Assembly (NCBI RefSeq): GCF_014200045.1
Contig: NZ_JACHOV010000010.1
Coordinates: 62,001 to 126,000, forward strand
From: Rhizorhapis suberifaciens
GTDB lineage: Bacteria > Pseudomonadota > Alphaproteobacteria > Sphingomonadales > Sphingomonadaceae
Direction of reading: 5' to 3'
Length of the DNA: 64,000 bases
Below the pieces are notes generated by a model. The model made no database searches and was not told the DNA's origin. It saw only the letters and a program-made list of their open reading frames with translations. Both the position numbers and the translations under genes were made by a program. This document shows, one piece after another, positions 54,011 through 60,713 of this stretch (within the stretch, counting starts at the first letter, position 1; every line of letters begins with the position of its first letter).

Positions 54011-54304
54011 ATGCGGATAGAACAATATTTACATCAGCAGTTGCCGGGCTGCGATAAAGGCTGCCCAAATTGCACTGTTAGATGTTCCGTTGCCGCAATG
54101 ATGTTTAATGTACTGGAAACTGAAGTTAATCGTCTTCGGAAACGGGTGGAAGTGTTTCACGATGATGGCGCGGAAGACGAGCTACGGTTTGCGCTAAAGC
54201 ACCTGGAAGCATCTGAGCAAGCCTTCGAGCGATTACGTCAGGATCGGCCTCACCAAGCGATTCGAGTATTTGCGAAAACATCTCAGTCAGCACGTCTGAA
54301 TTAG
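54011..54304 (+). CDS. Small Cys-rich protein antisense to repressor 3' end (uncertain)
   Basis: A possible 97-residue protein from ATG 54011, with GGGGATA just upstream. The N-terminal part has a cysteine cluster (GCDKGCPNCTVRCSVA) and then a charged, coiled-coil-like helix (FNVLETEVNRLRKRVEVF). Its last 179 bases are antisense to the repressor gene. If real it would be transcribed rightward from the operator region into the repressor, and could reduce repressor expression. It may instead be a shadow. Confidence 0.4.
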   Translation: MRIEQYLHQQLPGCDKGCPNCTVRCSVAAMMFNVLETEVNRLRKRVEVFHDDGAEDELRFALKHLEASEQAFERLRQDRPHQAIRVFAKTSQSARLN

Positions 54305-54602
54305 GCAAGTGGACAGGCAGCATTAGCGTGCTGCCCTCGTAGGCGAATGTGGGAGTCAGGGCCTTCCCGTTATCCTCTGCTATAAGTCTCGTGGTGAGTT
54401 CATGGACCGAACGACCGGCGTGGGCAGCCAGCTTTACGAGTTGCTCACCCTTAGGCTCAGCGCCCCCTTCCCATCTTGACACGGTTCCTTGGCTGACGCC
54501 GATCAACTCAGCGAACAGTTCCTGCTTCAGCCCGCTAGTCAGCCTGAGGTGTTTTACGTTTGCCGCCAAAATTTCGTTCATGGCCGCAGATAAGCCACCC
54601 AT
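54126..54602 (-). CDS. Phage repressor (CI-like, XRE helix-turn-helix)
   Basis: A 158-residue protein with an N-terminal XRE helix-turn-helix (LKQELFAELIGVSQGTVSRWEGG, about residues 24-46) and a helical C-terminal region (EMFSQILESLGEADPDVIARRL). It has no S24 peptidase Ser/Lys pair, so it would not self-cleave with RecA like lambda CI. ATG 54602 has a perfect AGGAGG seven bases upstream. It diverges from the Cro-like gene and is the likely immunity repressor. Confidence 0.8.
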   Translation of the reverse strand: MGGLSAAMNEILAANVKHLRLTSGLKQELFAELIGVSQGTVSRWEGGAEPKGEQLVKLAAHAGRSVHELTTRLIAEDNGKALTPTFAYEGSTLMLPVHLPNSDVLTEMFSQILESLGEADPDVIARRLAQMLPGALAQTVARLPRHHRETLPPVSEDD

Positions 54603-54614
54603 TGCGAATCCTCC

Positions 54615-54630
54615 TATTCGCTTATGCATA
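54615..54630. promoter_or_regulatory. Putative operator O3 (immunity region)
   Basis: TATTCG-CTTA-TGCATA matches the O1 palindrome with one change in each half-site. It lies 13 bases in front of the repressor start, where binding would overlap the repressor's ribosome-binding site and shut off its expression. Confidence 0.5.
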
Positions 54631-54646
54631 ACATGCTTGACCTTCA

Positions 54647-54662
54647 TATTCGCATGCGCATA
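54647..54662. promoter_or_regulatory. Putative operator O4 (immunity region)
   Basis: TATTCG-CATG-CGCATA, one mismatch from the O1 consensus, 10 bases ahead of the Cro-like start. A further CGCATA half-site at 54667-54672 overlaps that start codon. O3 and O4 are 32 bases apart, matching the 31-base O1-O2 spacing. Confidence 0.55.
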
Positions 54663-54671
54663 ATAGCGCAT

Positions 54672-54872
54672 ATGGATTACATCCGAGCAATACGCCGAAA
54701 GATTGGCCTCTCCCAAGCTGAGCTGGGGGCGGCCCTTGGTCTCCACCAAACCAGCATTTCCCGAATGGAAACAGGGGATTTGCCGGTCGATGCGCGCACG
54801 AAACTTGCACTGGACGCGCTACTTCAGAGGTTCAACGCAGGAGAGTTAGGCAAGAAGGATAGGGCGGCATGA
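54672..54872 (+). CDS. Cro-like XRE regulator
   Basis: A 66-residue protein made almost entirely of one XRE helix-turn-helix (IRRKIGLSQAELGAALGLHQ, TSISRMETGDLPVD), with short flanks. It is divergent from the repressor across an operator region and is the first gene of the rightward block, the classical cro position. ATG 54672 is used; the in-frame sequence upstream overlaps the operators. It should control the lysis/lysogeny choice. Confidence 0.78.
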   Translation: MDYIRAIRRKIGLSQAELGAALGLHQTSISRMETGDLPVDARTKLALDALLQRFNAGELGKKDRAA

Positions 54873-54958
54873 TCGATCCACTGATCATCTTCTGCTTCGC
54901 CCTCGTCGCGCAAGCATTCGCCGCTTTCCCGTTCCTCGTCTTCATGCCGAGGCTGTGA
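54869..54958 (+). CDS. 29-residue hydrophobic peptide
   Basis: MIDPLIIFCFALVAQAFAAFP then FLVFMPRL and TGA. One strongly hydrophobic helix. The ATG overlaps the cro-like stop by four bases, which argues for translation by coupling. Possible membrane peptide (toxin-like, or superinfection-related); no evidence beyond position and hydrophobicity. Confidence 0.45.
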   Translation: MIDPLIIFCFALVAQAFAAFPFLVFMPRL

Positions 54959-55339
54959 ATGGGTGCCGCGGTCATCTCTTTCAGTTGGGCCATTCCCGGC
55001 CCAGGCGCGGCGGCTGTCATCGCAACGGCTCCCCGCCGCGCCAACCCTATACCCGTCCCCTCCTTTCACAGCCGACCGCCAGCGCGGCTGAAACGTCCGG
55101 CATGCGCATTGCGTCAACGCGGTGGGGTCAACGGGTTTGGATACACGGCCGCGAATGTCGGAAAGCTGGCAACTTTTCAGAAAACCGGCACGGGCCGGGT
55201 CGCACTTGTCCCGTGCCGGTTCCCCATGATCGCGGCCGAAACCGCGAAGCCTTCCCTCGGGTCGCTCCAGAGGGTGGCGGGAGCGGAGATCATTCGCCCC
55301 GCCGCTTTGGTTTTTAACTCCTTTCATCATGGAGCGTAA
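54959..55339 (+). CDS. Doubtful 126-codon frame / structured leader
   Basis: An open frame starts directly after the preceding stop and ends 11 bases inside the next gene. Its translation is rich in Ala, Pro and Arg, with no fold-like pattern, and the DNA contains several strong inverted repeats, including the 11-bp stem at 55184-55220. I think an untranslated regulatory leader at least as likely as a protein. A longer open frame on the opposite strand (54824-55528) is considered a shadow. Confidence 0.3.
   Translation: MGAAVISFSWAIPGPGAAAVIATAPRRANPIPVPSFHSRPPARLKRPACALRQRGGVNGFGYTAANVGKLATFQKTGTGRVALVPCRFPMIAAETAKPSLGSLQRVAGAEIIRPAALVFNSFHHGA
55184..55220. repeat. 11-bp perfect inverted repeat
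   Basis: ACCGGCACGGG (55184-55194) and CCCGTGCCGGT (55210-55220) are perfect complements around a 15-base loop. No T-run follows directly, so it is not a simple terminator; it could be a regulatory stem in the leader of the rightward transcript or an operator for another regulator. Confidence 0.55.
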
Positions 55340-55808
55340 ATTGACGCAGCGCAGCAACATTGTCGTTCCGAAACGACAGAAGCCGGACGAACAGCAGTTC
55401 CATGCGCTCATGGTCGCCGGACTGGCGCGCACGGCGGCCAAAGTCGGTCGTGGAACGCTGGCCGACAGCATGGGCCGTACGGTGCGCGCGCTCGATAAGG
55501 TCTTTGCTGGGTCATGCCCTGAACCCAAGGCGCTGTTCGATCTGCTGGTGGACGAGCCACAAGCGCTGGACGAACTTTACGCCCGCTACGGCTTCAAGCT
55601 GGCCCCTCTCACCGCTGATGCCGCAAACGACTTCCATACCGCCGCTGATCTGGCGCGTGCGGCCGGCGCATTCATGGACGCATTGAGTGACGGGCAGCGG
55701 GATCATCTGGAGACTCTGGCTCTCGGCGCGCTGTTTCGGGATTTACTGCCGCGCATCCAGGCCGTGGTGAGTGACGCGGATCGGATCAGGTCGGGGGTGG
55801 CGGCGTGA
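55329..55808 (+). CDS. Hypothetical phage protein
   Basis: A 159-residue protein: basic N-terminus (KLTQRSNIVVPKRQKPDEQQ), then a helix-turn-helix-like segment (AAKVGRGTLADSMGRTVRALDKVF) and helices to the end (ADLARAAGAFMDALSDGQR). The layout suggests a DNA-binding regulator of the early rightward operon, perhaps CII-like in position, but no family is certain. Coupled to the methyltransferase gene by a TGATG overlap. Confidence 0.65.
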   Translation: MERKLTQRSNIVVPKRQKPDEQQFHALMVAGLARTAAKVGRGTLADSMGRTVRALDKVFAGSCPEPKALFDLLVDEPQALDELYARYGFKLAPLTADAANDFHTAADLARAAGAFMDALSDGQRDHLETLALGALFRDLLPRIQAVVSDADRIRSGVAA

Positions 55809-56392
55809 TGCGCAGCGGCGGCACCGTCTATGCGTTGGCGCAAACCGACGATCCCGCGCAGAGGGAGGCGCACGACTTCTATCCGACGCATCCCGGCGCA
55901 ACGCGGGCGCTGTTGACTGTTGAGCAGTTCGATGGACCGATTTGGGAGCCGGCATGTGGCGCGGGTGATATGTCCCGCGTCCTTGAAGGCGCTGGCTACG
56001 ATGTCATTTCCACTGACCTTATCGATCGTGGCTATGGTGAGGGCGGCCGCGACTTCCTGATGGAATGGTCCGCGCGCGCGCCAAACATCGTCACGAATCC
56101 TCCCTTCCGCTGGGCGATCGAATTCACCGACCGCGCCTTGATGCTGACGACCGGCAAGGTCGCGCTGTTCCTGCGCCTCGCCTTTCTGGAAGGCGTAGAG
56201 CGCGGGAAATGGTTCAAGCAAGTTCCACTTGCCCGCGTGTGGGTGATGTCCCGTCGTGTGCCGATGCAGCGCGGCAAGCTGCAGGAGGAAGGCGACGGAC
56301 ATGGCGTGATCGCTTTTGCCTGGTTCGTCTTTGAGCACGGGCACGAAGGCCAGCCAACACTCGGCTTCCTTGATTGGAAGGCCGCAGCATGA
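55808..56392 (+). CDS. Phage N6-adenine DNA methyltransferase-like protein
   Basis: A 194-residue SAM-dependent methyltransferase fold. SAM-binding motif I is IWEPACGAGDMSRVL (about 45-59), and the catalytic motif IV is NPPF at 97-100 (IVTNPPFRWAIEF). The size and NPPF (rather than DPPY) motif match small orphan phage DNA adenine methyltransferases. No restriction endonuclease gene is adjacent, so it more likely protects or marks phage DNA. Start ATG 55808; a GTG at 55805 is in frame. Confidence 0.85.
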   Translation: MRSGGTVYALAQTDDPAQREAHDFYPTHPGATRALLTVEQFDGPIWEPACGAGDMSRVLEGAGYDVISTDLIDRGYGEGGRDFLMEWSARAPNIVTNPPFRWAIEFTDRALMLTTGKVALFLRLAFLEGVERGKWFKQVPLARVWVMSRRVPMQRGKLQEEGDGHGVIAFAWFVFEHGHEGQPTLGFLDWKAAA

Positions 56393-56517
56393 CCCAGCCC
56401 GAACTCCTCCTCACCCCCGACATGGACGCCCGTAACATCCTTGCCCGCATGTGCCAGGAAACCCTCAACCGCAAGACCCGCAATCGCAGGGAAGCGCAGC
56501 GGAGGCGGCGGGCATGA
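56389..56517 (+). CDS. Small basic phage protein
   Basis: 42 residues (MTQPELLLTPDMDARNILAR..., ending REAQRRRRA), strongly basic at the C-terminus. Start and stop both overlap neighbouring genes by four bases (ATGA), the pattern of genuine coupled genes here. Possible nucleic-acid binding; not recognised. Confidence 0.55.
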   Translation: MTQPELLLTPDMDARNILARMCQETLNRKTRNRREAQRRRRA

Positions 56518-56998
56518 ACGGGGGCGGCTCCAGGCAACTCCGCGAATTCCGTATCGCCGTGCGGGATGGGGCGACCATGGAGGCCGCCGCCGGGCTGGCT
56601 GGAATCAGCCTCACAGAAGCGAAACTCATTTTGGAAGCGGACCGCGCCGATCTCCCGCCTCCTGAATGTTACCTGCCGATCGGCGTCGGGCACAATTCAC
56701 AGGAGAAAGAACCTATGAGCGAGAACGTAGCAGCCGACCAGTTGCGCCTGTTCGTCGAACGCATTGAGCGCCTTGAGGATGAAAAAAGGGCATCGCCGAC
56801 GACATCAAGGACGTCTATGCTGAAGCTAAAAGCCAAGGTTATGACACCAAGACCATGCGCGAGATCATCCGTCTGCGCAAGATGGAGGCCAACGCCAGGC
56901 AGGAGCGAGAAGCGCTGCTCGAAACCTACATGATAGCACTCGGCATGCTTTCTGATTTGCCTCTTGGCCAAGCGGCTATGCGGAGCATCGCGGCATGA
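56514..56998 (+). pseudogene. GapR-like (DUF2312) protein gene, frameshifted
   Basis: The frame starting at 56514 gives a 67-residue helical leader (REFRIAVRDGATMEAAAGLA) then the DUF2312/GapR start (MSENVAADQLRLFVERIERL, ATG 56715 with AGGAG upstream). At the run of six A (56782-56787) the reading must shift by one base to continue the family sequence ([19 protein letters not shown] ... [20 protein letters not shown] ...), which ends at TGA 56996. Without a shift the frame runs on into unrelated residues to 56933. A lost A in the run, a sequencing error, or slippage would all explain it. GapR proteins bind overtwisted AT-rich DNA near replication forks. Confidence 0.75.
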
Positions 56999-57501
56999 CG
57001 GATATTGCAGATCAGTTCTGGGATAATGTTGACCAGTCTAGCGGCCCTGATGGCTGCTGGCCTTGGCAACGGGCCATTGTCCGCAGTGGATATGGGAGTT
57101 TGTGGGTTCGGGGAAGGTCTGTAGGCGCGCACCGACATGCATACACGCTGGCCAATGGACATATCCCGGATGGACCAGGCTATCATGGTTATGTCGTAAT
57201 GCACATGTGCGACAACCGAAAATGCTGCAACCCAGCCCACTTAAGGCTTGGAACTCAAGCTGAAAACAATGCGGATAGGGACGCTAAAGGCAGGGCTGAT
57301 GCGCGCCCCAAGGGGGAAGAGAACCCGAACGCACGCTTGTCGCAGGATGATGTCCGGGCAATCCGCAAGATGCGCTCTGACGGCCTGAGTTATGGCAAAA
57401 TTATGTCGGCTACAGGAGTGTCAAAGTCACAGGTTTGGCGAATTTGTAAATGCCAATCGTGGGGCTGGCTGGGTGACTATGCGGCGAGCAGGGCGGCCTG
57501 A
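56995..57501 (+). CDS. HNH endonuclease (homing-type)
   Basis: A 168-residue protein with an HNH_3-type core: [31 protein letters not shown], and [19 protein letters not shown], in which the Cys pairs hold a structural zinc and the His residues the catalytic metal. The C-terminal half ([20 protein letters not shown], then [12 protein letters not shown]) is a helix-turn-helix of the kind found in free-standing homing endonucleases. Its start overlaps the stop of the GapR-like gene. Codon choice looks less GC-biased than its neighbours, suggesting it was inserted recently. Confidence 0.88.
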   Translation: MTDIADQFWDNVDQSSGPDGCWPWQRAIVRSGYGSLWVRGRSVGAHRHAYTLANGHIPDGPGYHGYVVMHMCDNRKCCNPAHLRLGTQAENNADRDAKGRADARPKGEENPNARLSQDDVRAIRKMRSDGLSYGKIMSATGVSKSQVWRICKCQSWGWLGDYAASRAA

Positions 57502-57504
57502 GAT

Positions 57505-57804
57505 ATGCACGCTGACACCCGCGCCAAGATCGCGACATTATGCCGCCTCAACTATCTCAGCGACGAACGCATAGCCCGCTATGTTGCCGCGCCGCATGAG
57601 GGTGTGACGGCAGCAAATGTTGCCGCGGTCCGAAAGACTGCTTCAGGCAATGCCAACACAGGCAAAGGCCGGGCGCGGGGTCAGTTCGTCCGCGACTGCG
57701 AGGATTACGCCACGCTCGAATATGAGCGCCGATGCTTTGATGCGGCGCTGTCTTCCCGGCGCATGCTGGAGAAGCTGCGGCAATACCAAGTGGGGGCATG
57801 CTGA
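57505..57804 (+). CDS. Hypothetical phage protein
   Basis: A 99-residue protein (MHADTRAKIATLCRLNYLSD..., ending MLEKLRQYQVGAC). The N-terminal half could be a helix-turn-helix (LSDERIARYVAAPHEGVTAANVAAV); the middle is Gly/Lys rich. Starts three bases after the HNH stop and overlaps the next gene. A DNA-binding role is plausible but unproven. Confidence 0.65.
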   Translation: MHADTRAKIATLCRLNYLSDERIARYVAAPHEGVTAANVAAVRKTASGNANTGKGRARGQFVRDCEDYATLEYERRCFDAALSSRRMLEKLRQYQVGAC

Positions 57805-57998
57805 TGCGCATGCGCCATGCCGACACGAAAACGATAACAGCGGCCGCGGCGAAGGCCCAGCTCAAGATGATGCTGACCTGCGCCCGGTCGATCGATCATC
57901 TGACGGTGGATGGCCTGGCGCGCATGTACCGCGTGCGCCCGAAGGAAATCGAGATTGAGCTGACTGCCGAACGCGAACGCCGGGAGCGGCTGATCTGA
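57798..57998 (+). CDS. Small hypothetical phage protein
   Basis: A 66-residue helical protein (ITAAAAKAQLKMMLTCARSI, DGLARMYRVRPKEIEIELTA). The C-terminal half resembles a helix-turn-helix. Two in-frame ATGs (57798 and 57804) are possible; the first overlaps the preceding stop and is chosen. Stop overlaps the next ATG by one base. Confidence 0.6.
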   Translation: MLMRMRHADTKTITAAAAKAQLKMMLTCARSIDHLTVDGLARMYRVRPKEIEIELTAERERRERLI

Positions 57999-58429
57999 TG
58001 GACGCGCTCGCATCCCTCCTGATTGAAGACGCCGCCGATCTAGATTGGTGGATCGATCCCAAGGACGCGGACCCGCGCGACGAGGTGACGCGGCAATCGG
58101 CGTTCATCCGGGATGCGCGCATTATCTGCCCGGCTGTGGACATCGTAGCCATCCCCAATGCCGCAAAACGCAGCCAGTGGGCGGCGCGCAAAGCCAAGCG
58201 CGAAGGTATGGTGGCCGGCGCGCTGGATTTGTTCTGCACCTGGCACTGCGGCGGTGTCGCCTTTCTGGAGTGGAAGGACGGCACCAAAATGCCGGACGCC
58301 AACCAGCGGGACCGGCTTAACCTATACACCCGCCAAGGTCATCTCTGTGGCGTCTTCCGGCAGGAGACGAGCGCGCTGGAGTTTCTGCGGCGGCATGGAG
58401 CGCCCTTCATTGACCGGAGGGGTTTATGA
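57998..58429 (+). CDS. VRR-NUC domain nuclease
   Basis: A 143-residue protein whose C-terminal two thirds is a VRR-NUC (PD-(D/E)XK) nuclease: Asp77 in GALDLFC, Glu91-Trp-Lys93 in VAFLEWKDG, and Gln103 (DANQRDRL). The segment AFIRDARIICPAVDIVAIPN is the expected first strand/helix. Phage VRR-NUC proteins act as structure-specific nucleases, including Holliday-junction resolution. Its position just before the replication ATPase fits a replication or recombination role. Confidence 0.88.
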   Translation: MDALASLLIEDAADLDWWIDPKDADPRDEVTRQSAFIRDARIICPAVDIVAIPNAAKRSQWAARKAKREGMVAGALDLFCTWHCGGVAFLEWKDGTKMPDANQRDRLNLYTRQGHLCGVFRQETSALEFLRRHGAPFIDRRGL

Positions 58430-59037
58430 CGGCGGACCTGTTCGATCGACAGGACGCGCTTGCTTGGGCGCGCGAGGTCAAGAACCCGCTCAACATCGAA
58501 ATGCAGGCCGCGAGTCAGCGTCTGCAATTGCGCCAGATGAACCTCTTGCGCGGGCTCGGCCTAAACGCGCCGGCACTCCTGACAGATAACATGATCGGCA
58601 CCGTCTCCACGGAAGTCCTCAACAAAGATTTCTGGCAGCAGGAGGAGAGTGGAAAGCCGATGCTCGTAGTGCCGCTCATTGAAGATGGGCAGACCATCGA
58701 CCTTATCGCCTTCGACCCGCTCGACCCCAATGGCTGGTATCTGAAGACCGGCCACGGTTTTGCGCTTGGGGCGGAAGCGATCACCGACGCGGTACAGGGA
58801 TGGGATGCCTCGGACCAGCGCCTGCGAATGCATGCCACACCATTGGACTGGCTGCGCAGCGGCTGCGATGGCTGTTGCGTGGTGCAATGGACTGATGAGG
58901 CCCGCGCCGAAGTGCGCCACGTCCGGACTCTGGAAGTTTCCAGTCCGACGCTTGCCCGCGCGCTCCGCCTCGAACTGACGCGCCCGCCGCGCATCCCTGA
59001 AATTGAAGTGAAGGGGATGCGTTCCCGTGCCGCGTAA
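58426..59037 (+). CDS. Replication-associated phage protein (unknown)
   Basis: A 203-residue protein overlapping the nuclease gene and the RepA-like gene. A region of beta strands (KPMLVVPLIEDGQTIDLIAF, DPLDPNGWYLKTGHG) and Cys residues (SGCDGCCVVQWTDEA) is visible; the N-terminus is helical. It could be a small primase-like or zinc-binding replication factor, but I see no clear primase or Toprim signature. Confidence 0.65.
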   Translation: MTADLFDRQDALAWAREVKNPLNIEMQAASQRLQLRQMNLLRGLGLNAPALLTDNMIGTVSTEVLNKDFWQQEESGKPMLVVPLIEDGQTIDLIAFDPLDPNGWYLKTGHGFALGAEAITDAVQGWDASDQRLRMHATPLDWLRSGCDGCCVVQWTDEARAEVRHVRTLEVSSPTLARALRLELTRPPRIPEIEVKGMRSRAA

Positions 59038-60538
59038 TATTGAAGACGATCTTGAACTGGACGGTCCGCCCGCATGGATGGCGGAAGCAGAGGCCTCTCG
59101 CTTCATTGAGGAGCCGCGCGAACCTGCCCCGCCGCTGGCGCTAATCGACCCTGCTGCATGGCTCAACACAGAGCCCCCGGAGCGATCTTGGAAGGTCAAG
59201 GACTATATTCCTGACCGCCAGGCCACCCTCCTGACCGGCAAGGGCGCAGCGGGCAAGTCTCTTGTCTCGCAGCAACAATGCACCTGCGTTGCGCTTGGCC
59301 TGCCGTTCCTGGGCATAGAGACGACGCAGACGGTTGCAATCTACATCACCTGCGAAGACGACGCGGACGAACTCCACCGCCGCCAGAAGGCGATATGTGA
59401 TAGTCTGGGCGTCAGCCTTGAAGATCTCAGCGGCAAGCTTTTCCTGCTGTCCCTGCAGGGCGAAATGAACAACGAGCTTGCCACCTTCGACCGTGAAGGC
59501 CGCATGTTCATCGGGCCGCGCTACGAACAGATTGTTGCGGCATGCGAGGCATCGGGCGCTGGATTCGTCGTCCTCGATAATACCGCCCACACCTATTCCG
59601 GGAACGAGAACGACCGGCACCAGGTCGCCGGTTTCATCAACCTGTGCAACCGTCTCGCGCTTCATATCAATGGCGCGGTTGTCATTGTCGGCCACCCCAA
59701 CAAGGCCGGAGACAGTTATTCCGGATCGACGGCCTGGGAAAATCAGGTCCGCTCACGCCTGTTCATGGAGATCCCGGTCAACGACGAAGGCGTCGCCACA
59801 GACCCCGATGCACGTGTCATGCGCCGCGAAAAATCCAACTATGCCCAGCGTGGCGGCGACCTCAATTTCATATGGTTCAAGGGGGCTTTTGTTCTGCCTG
59901 AATCCATCCCGGAAGAGAGCCGCTTCAACGTCGATGGCATCGCCCAGGCATCACTTGAAAACGACCTGTTCCTCAGGTGCCTGGCAAAGGCCGCAGTGAC
60001 GAAGCGCGCGGTCAGTCACGTCAATGGCATCAACTATGCCCCCCGCATATTCGCCCATATGCCAGAGGCAAAAGGGGCGGGTGAGAGCGCCTTCCGGGGG
60101 GCCATGGAACGCCTCATCAGTTTGGGCAAAATTGAACTCGACGCCCCACTCTGGAGAGGGCCAAATCGGGTGATGAAGCATGGAATTATCGCCACCAACA
60201 CTCAAAATAATCTGCACGAACCCCCCTTAGAAAATGGCGGAAAACCGTGCACCAACCCTGCACGAACCCCCTGCACCGACCCGCACAAACCCCACTCCCA
60301 AGTCATTGAAAACATTGCACCGACCCTGCACTGCACGAACCCCTATATAGATAAATCTATATACCCTGCCGGTGCCGCTGGGGCTCTACCGGCAGGAGGT
60401 GACTGGGAATCGAACCCGCTGTTGCGCCCCTTGTCCGAGGTGAAGCGCGACACTCCAGAGTGGATCGATGAGGCACCCCCGATTGGTGAGGATGACACCT
60501 ATTTCGATTTTGACCGGGGAGATGACCATGCCCCCTAA
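59027..60538 (+). CDS. RepA-like hexameric ATPase/helicase (phage replication initiator)
   Basis: A 503-residue protein of the RepA/DnaB-like RecA fold: Walker A GKGAAGKS at 71-78 (QATLLTGKGAAGKSLVSQ), Walker B in GFVVLDNTAHTYSG, then NGAVVIVGHPNKAG and GSTAWENQVRSRLF. It starts with GTG at 59027, AAGGGG lying about 10 bases upstream. Residues 396-446 are a low-complexity Pro/Thr/Cys tract whose DNA carries seven direct repeats and an AT-rich palindrome, a probable replication origin inside the gene. It probably unwinds phage DNA at that origin. Confidence 0.85.
   Translation: MPRNIEDDLELDGPPAWMAEAEASRFIEEPREPAPPLALIDPAAWLNTEPPERSWKVKDYIPDRQATLLTGKGAAGKSLVSQQQCTCVALGLPFLGIETTQTVAIYITCEDDADELHRRQKAICDSLGVSLEDLSGKLFLLSLQGEMNNELATFDREGRMFIGPRYEQIVAACEASGAGFVVLDNTAHTYSGNENDRHQVAGFINLCNRLALHINGAVVIVGHPNKAGDSYSGSTAWENQVRSRLFMEIPVNDEGVATDPDARVMRREKSNYAQRGGDLNFIWFKGAFVLPESIPEESRFNVDGIAQASLENDLFLRCLAKAAVTKRAVSHVNGINYAPRIFAHMPEAKGAGESAFRGAMERLISLGKIELDAPLWRGPNRVMKHGIIATNTQNNLHEPPLENGGKPCTNPARTPCTDPHKPHSQVIENIAPTLHCTNPYIDKSIYPAGAAGALPAGGDWESNPLLRPLSEVKRDTPEWIDEAPPIGEDDTYFDFDRGDDHAP
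60213..60363. other. Probable phage replication origin (iterons and AT-rich palindrome)
   Basis: Seven direct repeats related to TGCAC[G/C][A/G]ACCC[C] begin at 60213, 60248, 60259, 60272, 60282, 60316 and 60332. The last runs into a perfect inverted repeat, TATATAGAT-AA-ATCTATATA (60344-60363), the most AT-rich short stretch in the neighbourhood. Iterons followed by an AT-rich segment inside the coding sequence of the initiator is the layout of lambda ori in gene O. Confidence 0.65.
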
Positions 60539-60713
60539 CCCCGGCTTCAACCCCTTCGCCACCCAGGACAATGCTCCCATGTGTGACCTGAAATACCGCA
60601 ACGAATGGATCGTTCGAAGGGTGAACCCGAACAAGTTTCGGTGGAAGCCGTGGAAACCAGGGTATCAGTCACCTGGGGATATCATCAGCTATCAGATTGC
60701 TAAGGGGGAATAG
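60528..60713 (+). CDS. Small hypothetical phage protein
   Basis: 61 residues (MPPNPGFNPFATQDNAPMCD..., ending YQSPGDIISYQIAKGE), rich in Pro, Asn and Trp/Arg. It overlaps the end of the RepA-like gene. ATG 60528 has GGGGAG at the right distance; ATG 60522 is in frame but too close. Not recognised. Confidence 0.55.
   Translation: MPPNPGFNPFATQDNAPMCDLKYRNEWIVRRVNPNKFRWKPWKPGYQSPGDIISYQIAKGE

Noticed and set aside
54824-55528. A 234-codon minus-strand frame opposite the early rightward genes
   Set aside because: Antisense to the better-supported gene at 55329 and to the Cro-like stop region; no domain visible.
56775-56800. Programmed -1 frameshift in the GapR-like gene
   Set aside because: The A run is not in the X-XXY-YYZ phase of a classical slippery site and no downstream stem is evident; a lost base is simpler, so I call it frameshifted and leave slippage as a check.
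60400-60430. A tRNA T-arm-like string (minus-strand GGTTCGATTCCC)
   Set aside because: The T-stem pairs poorly and no acceptor, D or anticodon arms can be built around it; it lies inside the RepA-like gene.
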